The notes beneath the pieces were generated by a model. That model did not search any database. It was not told the DNA's origin and was given only the letters and a program-made list of their open reading frames with translations. A DNA stretch of 64,000 nt from Linum tenue (lineage: Eukaryota > Streptophyta > Magnoliopsida > Malpighiales > Linaceae), in the NCBI GenBank assembly GCA_946122785.1, contig CAMGYJ010000005.1, positions 36,880,002 to 36,944,001 of the forward strand, in the 5' to 3' direction. Position numbers and translations under genes: made by a program. Positions 22,788 through 34,569 of this stretch are shown here, in pieces; position 1 is the first letter of the stretch; each line of letters begins with the position of its first letter.

Positions 22788-23073
22788 GCTATGATTCAAG
22801 TAATATTTTTGTTTTAAATTTAGAATAATAATATATTATAAATGTGTTCACGTACAACCTTTTTAGCTTCTTTCAACAAATTTTTGTGGAAACAATTACA
22901 CATATTAAAGAAAATAAATTGCATTTCTTTAAAATCCAGCACTTTGAAATTGTAGGATTATCTCCATATATGATTTGTAGGATTAATTGCTTGGTCCCCT
23001 TAATTCTCCTAATTGTCTCCCCTTATTCCGTGCTCTCTGTGTCCCATATGAAAGAGAGAGGATCCGGTGACTA

Positions 23074-23104
23074 GGGGTGCTTAGTCACTTTGACTAAGCA
23101 CCCC
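23074..23104. repeat. Perfect 14-bp inverted repeat (hairpin)
   Basis: ggggtgcttagtca (23074-23087) and tgactaagcacccc (23091-23104) are perfect inverses around the loop ctt. On the minus strand the hairpin runs directly into CCTAGT, resembling a Helitron 3' end (hairpin, then CTAG, then T). Confidence 0.85.
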
Positions 23105-23269
23105 GGCTCTTAAATCTGGACACATCAATTTGATGGTTAAAAAGTAGAAAGAACTATTTAATTAATGACATGGGTAATTTGGGTATTATGGAAAATTACG
23201 AAGTATACAAATCGGACTTACAATCAGTACAAACCATACAAACATACGAATAATACAAACTAGAGCGAC

Positions 23270-23735
23270 AAAACATACAAACATTACAAACATATGAACT
23301 GCACAAAAAATACAAACTAGACTGACAAACAATACAAAAAGAAAAAACAACCCAGTTGACTTTGGAGGCTCCATCCCTATATAGAGGGGCTCCTTCCCAA
23401 AGTCAACCCGGGTGTTTTTTAGACATACAAACATTACAAACATGGTGGACAAAAATAACAAACTAGACCAAAAATTCATACAAACTGGAAAAACACCAGG
23501 GTTGACTTTGGAGGCTTCGTCCCTATATAGAGGGCTCCGTCTCAAAATCAACCCGGTTGTTTTTTAGACATACAAACAATACGAACATGGTGGACAAAAA
23601 TGACAAACTAGACCGACAATCCATGCAAACTGGAAAAAACACCCGGGTTAACTTTGGAGGCTTCATCCCTATATAGAGGAGTTCCATCCAAAAGTCAACC
23701 AGGTTGTTTTTTAGACATAAAAAAAATTACAAACA
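23270..23735. repeat. 146-bp tandem repeat carrying ccctatatagagg
   Basis: Three units each carry tacaaacattacaaaca-type A-rich sequence, ttgactttggaggct, the TATA-like core ccctatatag (at 23375, 23521 and 23667, spacing exactly 146 bp) and a gtcaaccnggttgttttttagaca end. The units differ at scattered positions. Confidence 0.82.
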
Positions 23736-24535
23736 TGGTTGACAAAAATGATAAACATGGTGCACAAAAGTAACAAAGTTTACAAACATTACAAAAAAAC
23801 CCGACAAACATTACAAAATAACAAAGCGTACAATTACAAACATTACAAAATAAAACGAAAAACAGTACAAAGCATACTAACCGTACAAAATGTGACAAAA
23901 AATGACAAACAATACAAACTGAATCTATACAAACATTACAAAATAGGTCAGCAAACATTACAAAACAGTCGTCGGGAAATTTCTCCGGTCGCCGGAAAAC
24001 TCTCTCTCTCGGGACGGCACAACCAAAATGGGGTTTATGGGAATGAAAAAAAAAACCCAGCAGAGGGAAATTCCTGTCCGGCGGTGGCAATGGGACGCTG
24101 CCCTCTCTCTCCCGGGACGTCACAAAGTCAAAATGGGGTTTATGGAATGAAAAAAAAAAAAACCCCAGCAGGGGGAGATATTTGCCGGTGGTGGCAACGG
24201 GACGCCGGGCAGCGCATAAATTTTCCTGGTTGCCGGTGACGCTGGTACGCCGAAAACCCAGTAGCGTATAAAATTTTCTGGTCGTCGGTGGCTCTGGCAC
24301 GCCGGAAACCGAGCAGCAAAAATCCTCACGAGAGGGAAGTTATTTTTAAATTTATTAATAATTAAAAAATAATATGTAATTACTACATTGTCCTTCATTA
24401 AATGAGATCAATCTGAACTATTAAATTTCAATGAGATTGAATGATTGTGATCGACTTAGTCATGTGATCTTAGTCGCATATGAAAAAGACAACAAATGGG
24501 CCTTTTAGTTTCCTTTGGGCCGGGGACGCCTGTGA

Positions 24536-24676
24536 TTGCAATTGACCAAAACCCGGGCCTCCAAGCTGTTTTTGCTGTTGTGTCCGTCAAATTGGGCTAG
24601 GAAACCAACCCAATCGCTTGGGTTGATTGTTGGTTCCACTTATTGTTACACCTCTACAAATTTCTGTTTTGCCCTT
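24536..24676 (+). repeat. Direct repeat copy 1 flanking a hAT MITE
   Basis: About 140 bp (gaccaaaacc, ttgggctagg, ccaaccca, cctctacaaatttctgtt) recurs as a direct copy at 25420-25570 on the other side of the MITE at 24678-25403. Confidence 0.75.
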
Positions 24677-24677
24677 G

Positions 24678-25403
24678 TAAGGGTGAAAATCTGTACGGTT
24701 TATGTATTCCAATATTAAATATCGAAATCTCAAATACCAAATAGTATATTATTCTATCTCAATCTCAATTTCTAATATTTTATTCAATATCGGCATATAC
24801 TAAATATGAAAATATGCGCTTCAAATTTATAAATCAAATACACAAATGCAAATAGTTCTCCTTTAGCTAGTTGCTCCACAAACCATTCTCCAAAGATATA
24901 AAAACAAACAATGGTGTCAACACTTAGTGCAAAACAAATGAGAAAGATTCTTAATTATAATAATAAAAAATTAGAAAAATGTGATGCCTAAGAAGCACAT
25001 TAACAAATTAAAACAACAAACTGAAACGGGGAATGACTAAACAACCCATAAATATACTTCAAGTTAGAAAATGAGATTAGTGAGCTTAGTATGAATTGTC
25101 AAATAGTGAGGGAAAGAGCTATGTATAAGTAAGTGACCATCTTTGCGGTTGAGGGTCTGGTAGTAGTGAGTGAGGAAGTCTAGTTGGGAGGGATGAAATA
25201 CATGCTAGCTTATAATTCTGTATTGATCGGGATTTCAGTATATACCGATCTCAATCTCGTAATAACTAGTATCAAATAACACTTGAAATTCAATCCCAAT
25301 CCCAATCTCGTGAAATAATACGTGTATTCAGTAATACCAAATATCGACAAATTTGGTATGGTATTCAGTATATCTCAATACCAATACCAAACTTCCAACC
25401 TTA
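24678..25403. mobile_element. hAT-type MITE, same family as 15115-15764
   Basis: The ends are TAAGGGTGAAAATCTGTA and, on the minus strand, TAAGGTTGGAAGTTTGG. Internal sequence (aataatacgtgtattc, taccgatctcaatc, gttgagggt, tagtagtgagtgag) matches the element at 15115-15764. The TSD is poor: tgcccttg versus gcctttgc align only with a one-base shift and one mismatch. Confidence 0.68.
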
Positions 25404-25419
25404 GCCTTTGCAATCCATT

Positions 25420-25570
25420 TGCGATGGACCAAAACCCTAGCCTCCGCATTGTTTTTACTATTGTGTCCATCATATTGGGCTAGAAAACTAACCCAATTGC
25501 TTTGGGTTGGTTCTTTGTTGGACTTATTTTTTTGTGTATGTCTCTACAAATTTCTATTGTTCCTTTGCAA
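25420..25570 (+). repeat. Direct repeat copy 2 flanking a hAT MITE
   Basis: Diverged copy of 24536-24676 (gaccaaaacc, attgggctag, ctctacaaatttctat). The pair probably predates the MITE insertion between them. Confidence 0.75.
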
Positions 25571-26062
25571 TTCACTTGTGTCTCTCACTCTATGCAAACA
25601 TTTTTTTTTAGAAGTAGCACTAAAAATAGTACAAACACAACACACACTTTATAATGACAGTCACTCCATGTTCAATTCAAACCCAAACCATGTTATTTAC
25701 AGCTTAAAACACATAAAAAAAAAACAAATGCATGTATATGTATAACAATTCACTAGACTAATATGAGGTTCCTTAGTATTTGCGCGAGCTTCATTTTGAA
25801 GGAGCCAACTCATTGGTAGAACTCCAAAATTTGGGAAATTTCCATCTCTCTATTGAACGAGAGTGTTACATGCCTTCCATAGACTCCACGGTATGGCTCG
25901 AAAGTCGAAACCAATATTCCCAATGGAGTTGGTAAATAATATGATCACCATTCAATCAAATTGAATTTTTATCATTATCGTTACACTGCTAATTCAACTT
26001 ATGGATATACGGATATTCCTGCTCGTACAAAAACATTTATGTTGCAAAATGAATTTGTACAT
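25571..26062. other. AT-rich intergenic DNA
   Basis: No gene. 26020-26071 (tttatgttgcaaaatgaattt) weakly repeats 26845-26880, across the next MITE. Confidence 0.3.
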
Positions 26063-26071
26063 TTATCATTA

Positions 26072-26793
26072 GGGTTAATACCTTATTTTGGTCTGAACTA
26101 TGACCATATAATCAACTTTGGCCCGTGGTTTAAGAAATTAACATCCTGGCCTCAACTATGTAACATATAGACTCAATTGGCCCGACAGCTAGTTTGACCG
26201 TCAATTTGGATGGTCAACACCATTCACCGTTAGTCAACACGCCATGTCATTGCCTCGTCAGCCTAAAAATCATTAAAAAATTCATATTCAAACTATTTTT
26301 TAAATTTTTATTATTTTTAATCAAATTAACAAAAAATAATTTATAAAAAACATAAACTAATTTATTTTTCTATTTTTTGTGTAATTTGAAAATGATTAGT
26401 TTTATAAATTAACCAAAAATTATTGAATTATTTTATATATTTAACATTACCCAAAAATGAAATATATAATTTATATAATAGTTTTTAAATTTATAAAATT
26501 TAATTTGATAATTTTTAGTTAATTTATAAAATTTATCATTTTCAAATATCGCAAAAAATAAAAAAATAAATTTTATTTTATATTTTTTAAATTATATATT
26601 TTGGTTAATTTGAAAATGATAAATAATAGAAATTAGGAAAATAATTTGAATTTGATTTTTTGAATAATTTTTAGGCTGACGAGGCAATGACATGGCGTGT
26701 TGACCATCCAAATTGACGGTTAAACCATGTGTCAGGCCAATTGAGTCTATATGCTGCATAGTTGAGGTCAACAATGACATGGCGTATTAACCC
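26072..26793. mobile_element. Mutator-type MITE (722 bp)
   Basis: The ends are GGGTTAATAC and GTATTAACCC, with long imperfect inverted arms (gcctcgtcagcctaaaa near 26250 against ttaggctgacgaggc near 26672). Nine-bp flanking repeats, ttatcatta (26063-26071) and ttatcgtta (26794-26802), differ at one base. The centre is extremely AT-rich and non-coding. Confidence 0.82.
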
Positions 26794-26802
26794 TTATCGT
26801 TA

Positions 26803-27198
26803 TGGTTAAAATTCAACTTGCACATGCCTTTCCTTAAAATTTTTATGTTACAAACTGAATATGTACTTTTAACATTATTGTACAAATTCAACTTGTTGCT
26901 CGAAACACTAGTTCTTCGTAGCACAGTAGACGAGGTACAAGTTATTCTACACATTAATTAATTAAATCTCACTTATACAATATTTTTTACACAATAAGAT
27001 TAACCAATAACCACATATTATCAAGGTGAGAAACCATATGGAAACAATATTTAATATTTGCCTAATTGAGAATGATTAGCAAAGCTCTTTAACACAAGGA
27101 GTGGTAGAGCGGCAAGCAATACCCCTAAGCAAGTGATTAAGCATATTATCAACAAATCTAAAACGTGCAGTGAGAAGATTAATTCATTCCTTTCATAA
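26803..27198. other. 3' flank of the CIPK gene
   Basis: AT-rich. Likely contains the kinase 3' UTR immediately left of 27199. Nothing else recognised. Confidence 0.3.
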
Positions 27199-28563
27199 TT
27201 AGCGACATTCATCATCGCTGCTTTCACCCTGCCAAGTCCACACCACGTCCTTCAGCGCCGGCTTCACGTCCTTCTCGCAGAACTTATCGTACTCCAGCGT
27301 GTCGCCGGACCTCTTCGAGAACTCCACCACCGCCACCTCCGGCGCCACCTCGAACACCTCCGCCGTCACCGCCAGCACCCCTTTCCTCCCTTCCGCCTTC
27401 CCCTGTATCTTCACCTTGTAGTCGTCGTCGCTCACCACCCTGAAATTCGACTGCTTCGCCACCGTCTCCAGCTTCGACATGATCACCGGCACCCCGCACT
27501 TCGCCGTGAACATCGACCCCGGTTTCTTCTTCTCCTCGAACAAATTCGATAGATCGAATCCCGACGACATCGACGATATCAAATCAAACGCGTTGAAAAA
27601 CGGCGGCGAGTGCGGCGCCGACGCCGACGATGACGATCCCCTTTCCCCTTCCTCCTCGGGGAACGCGGCCGGGATCGCCACCGGCTTCGTCAGCCCGACC
27701 TTGAACCACCGATTCTCCATAATCTCCGGAATCGAAATTCGCCTCTTGGTGTCCACCACCAGAAGCCTGGAAATCAAATCCCTAGCGTCTTTCGAAATCC
27801 AATTGGGGATCTTGTAATCCGCCTTGAAAATCTTCACATACATCTTCATCAGATTCTCGTGGAGGAAGGGCAAGTAGCCGGAGAGCAAGACGAAGAGGAT
27901 TACCCCACAGGACCAGATATCGGCTTTCGCCCCGTCGTACCCTTTCTTCCGGAGAACCTCCGGCGCCACGTAGGCAGGGGTCCCACACTGGGTATGGAGC
28001 AACCCGTCGTTCCAGCGCTGACCCGGGAGCGCGGAGAGCCCGAAATCGGAGATCTTGAGATTCCCGTTCTCGTCCAGCAGCAGATTCTCCGGCTTCAGAT
28101 CCCGATGGGAGACTCCCCGGCTGTGGCAATAGTCGATTGCGCTGATCAATTGCTGGAAGTAGCGGCGGGCGAGGTCCTCGTCGAGTTTCCCCTTTTCCAC
28201 CTTGGCGAACAGCTCGCCGCCCCTGACGTACTCCATGACGAAGAAGATTTTGGACTTGGTGGCCATCACTTCCTTCAATTCGACGACGTTTGGGTGCTTG
28301 ATCCGGTGCATCACCGCGATCTCTCGCTCCACGTGCTCCGCCAGGCCTTCCGTCTTCATCAGCTGTTCCTTCTTCATCACTTTCACGGCCACGCTCTCGC
28401 CCGTGGTGACGTTCGTGGCCTTGAATACCTTGGCGAAGTTGCCTCTTCCTAAGAACCTCTGCATCTCGTATTTGCCGAACAGGGTCCGCCTACCGGCGAT
28501 GTTGCTGCTTTGGCCGGAGCCTTCTCCGGGATGAATGTTTTGTTGCATGCTTCTTATCTCCAT
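27199..28563 (-). CDS. CIPK5: CBL-interacting protein kinase (CIPK5/CIPK25-like), intronless
   Basis: A single uninterrupted 454-residue frame encodes a SnRK3-type serine/threonine kinase. It would be activated by calcium-bound CBL sensors and phosphorylate channels or transporters at membranes. Kinase domain about 31-287: glycine loop LGRGNFAKV (38-46), catalytic Lys61, HRD (153-155), DFG (173-175), activation loop to APE (200-202). The autoinhibitory CBL-binding NAF motif begins N324-A325-F326 and continues [16 protein letters not shown]. The C-terminal phosphatase-interacting region and the end [13 protein letters not shown] follow. Absence of introns and the [14 protein letters not shown] block fit the intron-poor CIPK5/CIPK25 clade (family knowledge). 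ATG at 28563 was chosen; an in-frame ATG six codons in is also possible. The gene is GC-rich against its AT-rich flanks. All catalytic residues are present. Confidence 0.95.
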   Translation of the reverse strand: MEIRSMQQNIHPGEGSGQSSNIAGRRTLFGKYEMQRFLGRGNFAKVFKATNVTTGESVAVKVMKKEQLMKTEGLAEHVEREIAVMHRIKHPNVVELKEVMATKSKIFFVMEYVRGGELFAKVEKGKLDEDLARRYFQQLISAIDYCHSRGVSHRDLKPENLLLDENGNLKISDFGLSALPGQRWNDGLLHTQCGTPAYVAPEVLRKKGYDGAKADIWSCGVILFVLLSGYLPFLHENLMKMYVKIFKADYKIPNWISKDARDLISRLLVVDTKRRISIPEIMENRWFKVGLTKPVAIPAAFPEEEGERGSSSSASAPHSPPFFNAFDLISSMSSGFDLSNLFEEKKKPGSMFTAKCGVPVIMSKLETVAKQSNFRVVSDDDYKVKIQGKAEGRKGVLAVTAEVFEVAPEVAVVEFSKRSGDTLEYDKFCEKDVKPALKDVVWTWQGESSDDECR

Positions 28564-29904
28564 GGACGATAATAATATGATTAAATGATGGATGTTCGAA
28601 GGAGTTTCCCTTTCCCGTCACCTTCCTCTGTTTCCCGGAAATCGGGAAATGTTGGTAATCTGGGCAAACAGAGGAACGGGAGATTTTCCGGCGGGAGAAA
28701 AGATCGCCGGCAGTGAGAAAAGGGTGGTGAAAATATTATGAGTGGAGAAAATATTATTATTTTATTATTTTTTTTCGTGAAGGAAGGAAGAATTGGTTAA
28801 TGATGGAAGGGGTTGGATGATAATTGAGAGTTGTTTTTTCTATCCTGGGGGAGAGATTGGCGTTTGTCCAGTAATTCCTCAAGGGAAAGCAAATTGTGTG
28901 ATTTTGTACAGCAGCAGTGGCAGAGGAAAAATACAACATATTAGTCACATAAGGTGAAAAGACGAAGAAAATACATGACTTGTAAATCGATAAACCGTGT
29001 ATCTTCTATATTATTAAATTGAATAGTTTTATTTTGATAACATTATACAAGAAACTAAAAAGGAACACATTCACCGGAAGATCCATCTTTGAACCGGTCG
29101 AATCGGAGATCTTGGGAAAAGTCCTATAACTCTAAAAGGAATACTTTCACTTGAAAGTCACCCAAAATTAGGGCCGCAAATGAGTCAAGTTGTTCCCGGA
29201 TTTACTCGAGAAAAAGCGTTCAATACTCGGCTCGAATTTTAATGAGTTGGCTCGTGAGTCAGCTTGTTTGTTAATGAGCTGAGTACAAGTCAGAGCCTCT
29301 TCAACTCGGTTAGGGTCACGAGCCGGCTTGACTCGTTGAGCTAGTCGCGTGGGCTAGCTCCATAGTGTGGTTTGCGAGAGAGCTCGATGAAAACTCACGA
29401 GATAGCTCGATGTTGTGGCTTGAAACTTAAGTCAATTTAACCTTATAAGTCAACGTGGTGGTATGGATCGCAAACCTGCAACTCAATTAGCTGTGCATTA
29501 CATAACTCTTCGACTCACCTACTATTAGTCACATAAGTTGGAGGTTGGTTAGATTACATATCTATCAACTTACAGTTAGATATAAACTCGTATGTTGGTT
29601 AGACTACATATCTTTCAATTAGATGTGTTTTGAGACTTTGTATATCATGGCTAAATATTCATTGCATATTTGAATTGTGAGACGTATCTTATGGTTCGAT
29701 GTATTAATTGGTTTGTTGAACAATGCCGAAATTTCTTATTGATTTTGCATTCGAATTAAGAATTAATTCATAACAAATTAACAACATCAATGTTTGGAGT
29801 TAAACTCTTAGAGTTAAGATTGAATCCGATATTAACAATAACAATACCATAATTGCATATGATTGAAGGCAATGTTCAATGGAATACGAGGATATTTTCA
29901 AGAT
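28564..29904. other. 5' flank of CIPK and intergenic DNA
   Basis: 28564-28700 is the likely 5' UTR/promoter of the kinase (minus strand). 29170-29420 is rich in gagtc/gctcg words (gggccgcaaatgagtcaag at 29171) and looks like an eroded hAT MITE, without a TSD. No gene. Confidence 0.35.
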
Positions 29905-30930
29905 ATAAATCGGTCGGTTTCGGTTTAATCAAAATCTGAAAACTCGGTTATCGGTTAAATCTAGCCACCCCCTATAGCTGTCGACCACCGACCGCGAGGG
30001 AAGTCACGGTTAGCCGGCCAACCGACCGATCAGTTTCGGTTTTAGGCTCGCTTAGCCAGCCAACCGAAAAAACCTATCTTCTCTAAAAAAAACACTAAAA
30101 TTAATTTAAAAAAAAACAAACTTCTCCGCCACTCAATCCTTATCTCCTTCTCTCTCCTTCCTTCCTCCACCAACCCACTAGACCACTTCTCTTCTCTCTC
30201 CTTCCTTCCTCCACATTTCACACCCACCAAACCACTTCTCCTTCTCTCTCCTTCTTTCTCCATGGATGAACTGATCTGCAGAGACGAACAGAGAGGCCAC
30301 TGGACAGATCTGCAGGCGGTGGGGGTCGCAGGGGGTGGGGGGTCGTTTTCAGTGACGGTGAATGCCGGGGGAGAGATGCGAAGGTCAGGGGAGAGTGCGA
30401 GCGGAGGCGGAGGCCTGCGGGGGGTCGGGAGAGGTTTTTGTTCTCTGGTGGATCTGGTGGCGTGGGAGAGAAGAGAGATGGGTCGACTTTGGGGTCGTTT
30501 TAGGGTGGGGCCTGGCGCCGGCGGGGAGGGAGGAGGACAAGTCGGCGGCGACAGTTCTGGTGGTCTGCGGCGCTGCGCGAGCCGCGAGAAGGGGAAGTGG
30601 TGGAGGGTTTTGTCTGCGTGAGAGGGAGAGATGGGGAGAAAGTTAGGGTTAGGTCATAGGGGGGAGAGTGTTGTTTTGGGCTTTTGTGGTTGTTTCAAGG
30701 ATGGTGGTGGGTTAGTGGTGCGGGGTTGTTTTGGAGGAAAGGGGAAGAGATCGGTTACCCGGTTAACCGCCGGTTTCCACCCTTGGTTACTCGGATAGCC
30801 GAACCTCTTCCCCTCTCCTCCGACGACCGACCGCTGGCAAAAGAGACCAGTTTTTGGTTAGCCGAAAACCAGTCGGTTGGGTCAAAACCGTCCGATTAAA
30901 TTCTAACCGAAAACCATTCTGCCACCCATA
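29905..30930. mobile_element. hAT-like non-autonomous element with G-rich core
   Basis: Subterminal regions are built of cggtt/aaccg words in mirrored orientation (29910-30075 and 30745-30915). The right end, gccaccca, matches the usual complement of a TGGGTGGC hAT terminus. The middle is a CT-rich stretch followed by a G-rich block with a 119-codon frame at 30262-30621 rich in Gly, Arg and Trp. That frame has no recognisable domain, and its openness may reflect composition. No TSD was found, so the left end is approximate. Confidence 0.5.
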
Positions 30931-31124
30931 ATAATGAGACACAATAACGTCTACAAAAAGAGATGGTGTTTTAAGTACTCATACAAAAATTGGACCTATT
31001 TGTAAAACTTAAAAAGTTTAGATATCAAAATGTAAGATAAAAAAAAATTAGGTGCCAAAATGTAATTTTACATCGATATTTTGAGGACTTAAATGCAAAA
31101 AAATTATGTACTAAATTTGTAAAT

Positions 31125-32799
31125 TGACACGCTAAAACACAACACCGAACAATGGCCAAGTGTAACCAATGAAAGAGACTGCAGTATAGTGGCACAAGTA
31201 ATAAATATCGAATCCACGGGTCTCTAGAGTTACTATTACTCAGCTTCAGTTCATTATCTAGCAAGATTAAGGATCGATTTAAAAACTACTTTACTGACTA
31301 CTCTACTAATCACAAGTTGTGAACTCACTTAGGTATGATTCCCCCTAACTCCTCAATTAGGTCCAAGTTGCAATTACATTTGGTTGATCTACTGTTGATT
31401 AAACTGCGGAAGATCCGACAATAGCTTGGAATCTCTTAAGCTGACCAAGCCCTCTCAGTCCAACTACCCGGCAGGCGACTAACCTTCACCGGGATAGAAA
31501 GCTGAGGTTATGAACATAGAACTCCACTACCGGAATTGGATTCCAGTACAAAGCAGTAGATTGACTAACTCTCGTATAACCAATTCACCACTATCAATCA
31601 AGGAAGCTCTCTTAACCTAATCAGATTCTATCTATCATAGGTTAAAGCAGAAATCAAGAGAATTTGATCAAGATTCAATTGACTCAATAAATCATGCCTC
31701 AATCGATTATAATCAAACAATATAGCATCCAAAACTTCATACAAGAAAGATCCTAACACATGGAACTAGGGTTCCTCAAAACCTAAGTGAAGGGAAGTTA
31801 CTCCATAGAGAAGAGAGAGACTGTAGAAATCTGATCTAGATCTTCAATCTTCATCCCCAAGCTTGATTCCCGAGCTCCAATGGCGAAGAAATCCTCCAAA
31901 ATAGCTCCAAGAATGTTCCCAAGTCGCTCTCTCTCTAGGGTTCGTCCCTTGGGTGTTTGTGAACCAAAACCCAGCTCCCCCTTTCCTATGGCCTTAATCT
32001 GCCTCAAAAACCCGATTCTGGGCGAATTACGGGCTGAATTACGGCCGTAATTCTTCCATGCCCGTATTTTGCCCAAAATACGCGTTTTGGTTAAGTTTTT
32101 TTTTTTTTTTTTATACCCAGGAACCTCAGTCCCACGTGCCACTTTGTGACAGCGGGTCCTACTAAACCTGGGGGCCACCTGCATTTAATTTGACGCCAAC
32201 GGGGCTTCGCCCCCAGCAGCCTTGTACCTCCGGGAACACCAACGGGCCTCGCTTGGATTCGAACCTGGGATCTGCAACTCCCAAGCCTTCACTGTTGCGG
32301 CAGCTTTACCGTTAGGCTATATTACCTTTGGTGCGTTTTGGTTAAGTTTCAGCGCACCCAAAACCCAAAGCTCCTCTCGGCAGTGAAAATACGGGCATGG
32401 GAGGTGAAAATACGGTCGTAATTCTCCTGCCCGTAATTCTTCCTCCGCTCCTGTTCAAAGCTTCGTTTCTCCCTCGTCCGGACTCCAAATCAGTCGCCGT
32501 TTGAACCCAGACGCTCGTAGTTTCGTCCTCTTTCTTTTCATAACAAACTTCCATGATAATTTGTCCATAATATGAGGTAGAAATCCATTATTCCTCAGGT
32601 CATGCTCGTGTTTCTTCTCCCGAATTGCCAAATGATCTCCGATTGACTTGAAACTTGCGCCTACGCTTCACTTTATGTGCTAGGGCCTGAAATGTGACAA
32701 ACGAACACAACCTAGCGTAAAATAGTCCAAGAAAGCAGAAACTCAAGCCAAAATGATCAAGAAACGAGGGTGCAAACATGTGCAAATCCGATGTTATCA
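31125..32799 (-). repeat. 3' LTR of Tat/Athila-like element (contains a SINE)
   Basis: 1675 bp against 1183 bp for the partner. The excess is explained by a 238-bp block (31421-31658) absent from the other LTR and by the SINE plus its TSD (251 bp). Confidence 0.85.
32096..32332 (-). mobile_element. tRNA-derived SINE (237 bp)
   Basis: On the minus strand, a tRNA-like head carries an A-box-like tagcctaacggta and a B box ggttcgaatcc (pol III internal promoter). A non-tRNA body and a tail of 17 A follow. A perfect 14-bp TSD, gcgttttggttaag, lies at 32082-32095 and 32333-32346. The other LTR has the uninterrupted target with one copy of this sequence, which proves insertion. The head resembles Au-type plant SINEs (from memory, unconfirmed). 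Confidence 0.92.
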
Positions 32800-32818
32800 A
32801 ATTCCCCCACACTTAACC
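32800..32818 (-). other. Polypurine tract of Tat/Athila-like element
   Basis: On the minus strand a purine-rich run with five G (gtgtgggggaattt) abuts the 3' LTR start TGATAAC. Confidence 0.75.
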
Positions 32819-34569
32819 GTTTGCTTATCCCCAAGCAAATCTAACTCAAACCAATGCAGCTCTCCAGACCTCTATAGCAACAAACAACCCCGATCGTCGG
32901 TAGAGGATTTCCTAGATCTTATAGCAGCTTACGAGGTCAACTGGTCTTCTAAGACGTCCCCTATCTCTCTCAATGGCCAGGATCATGAGAAGAAGTGGAA
33001 GTAAGACAGCCAGTTCATGGATAAAGGGACTCACACCATTCACAACCAAGGACTCGTTGTACCGGGGTGCTCTTTCACTTCATTTCACCGTTGAAACCCC
33101 TTTTTCTCACTTTCATTTACATTTTTTTTTCTTTCATTTGGTGGGGTTCCAACTGCAGTGTTTTGCACGGTCGACCCTTATTAGTCGAGCAAGAGCAATT
33201 TCTGTATATCTGACGATCGCCAGAGTACTTCTTTTAACTCCTTTCCCTCAACTCGTGTGGAGGTTCAATGAAATTAAGGGTGGTCGGAAGCTCTGTCCAT
33301 GCCCTTAAAAACACATCCTCAAGTAGGCAAACCGTTCAACGGGTGGAAATTTTATTTGTACTAGAGACAACTTAGCTTCACCTTGTAGGAGTACCCCACT
33401 AAGGATCACTAAAATCTCCTCCAAAACCCGATTTTGTGCAATGAACGGTGCCACACACGTTGGGCTTACCCCATGTTTAAGATTTTTGATGATTTCGACA
33501 TGGAGGACCAACTGCTTTTCATTTCCCACACGAGCACCCTGTTCAATACACGAGTCCGTAACAAAATTCAAATAGAGTCCACATTACCACATGAATTCAA
33601 CGGTCTTAGCTCCACTAATTCGCAAAATCAACTGACACAGTAGAGAGCTAGATAGGAAAAATCTTATACTTCAACATCCTCCATAGTGCTACACTACCTC
33701 CCTAGGTTGCACATTACTACAGAGACTGTCAATTCAAAGCATACTGAGCAGACAATTTTCATGGAGACACGTACTTGGAGCCCTCAAATTTAAAAATTTG
33801 GACAGTGAACTGCTCCAAGCACACAAACAGCCAAACATTCACCCGCATACATAATCGAACACCCCCCACACTTAAGCACGACATTGTCCTCAATAGAGGA
33901 AAGATAAGGAGGGTAGAACGAAGTTACTAGATCAAGGGTGAATGATGGTGGACGGGGCAGGCGGTGCATTCCACCAGGAGAGAGTAGTCGGAACACAAAC
34001 ACCACACAAAATCTCACAAAGGTTGAGTCATTGACTCTAAAATCAAATAACAAAACTGACTCAACCGAGGAGAAAAAGAGAAAGAAATGCAAACCGACTG
34101 GTTGGGTTGCCTCCCAACAAGCGCTTCTTTCACGTCGTGAGCCGGACGATGGCTCCTAAGTTTCAGTCCACCCCAAAACCTCCTTGAAGTTGAGGTTCTC
34201 GTTGATGAGGTGGAGTCTCAAGTCACGAGCATGTGGTGTGGCAGGTGATGGAAGCTCGTGCACTTGATGCAGATGAAGTCTCCATCCTCGAGACCTCTTA
34301 TTCTCTTCTCTCGTCTCATTGCCCCAAACCATATATGACAACATCGATTGACCACCATCGCGTCCACCAAGAGGGACCGATGTCGATGTGGCCTTGGTCT
34401 GGCAAAGAGACACTGCAAATGGGTCCTTGCTAAGCAGTTCCTCGAAGTTTAGTGGGGATATTACTTGTATTATAGGGCCGGTGCAAGCCTCTTCCACCTC
34501 AACTTCATCCTCAGCCTGGACACCACTCGCTTCTTCAACCCCCCTTCCTTCTTCAAAATGTGGTCTCTC

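Larger units (their letters stand above)
23074..24480 (-). mobile_element. Candidate Helitron-like or unclassified element with internal tandem repeats
   Basis: The interval runs from the hairpin at 23074 to a similar gacttagtca/cttagtcg motif at 24451-24477 and is full of repeats. They are a 146-bp tandem repeat (23270-23735), a roughly 105-bp repeat built on aaaatggggtttatgg plus poly(A) (24001-24170), and about 65-bp GC-rich repeats (24180-24310). No Rep/helicase coding is present. If it is a Helitron, its 3' end is the minus-strand hairpin plus CTAG. I found no clear TC 5' end, so the class and right edge are uncertain. Confidence 0.35.

Noticed and set aside
23695..24300. 201-codon minus-strand frame in the repeat island
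   Set aside because: It spans several tandem repeat families and consists of repeated translated units without domain features.
27284..28534. Long frames on both strands overlapping the CIPK gene
   Set aside because: Shadows of a GC-rich kinase coding region; none has a domain.
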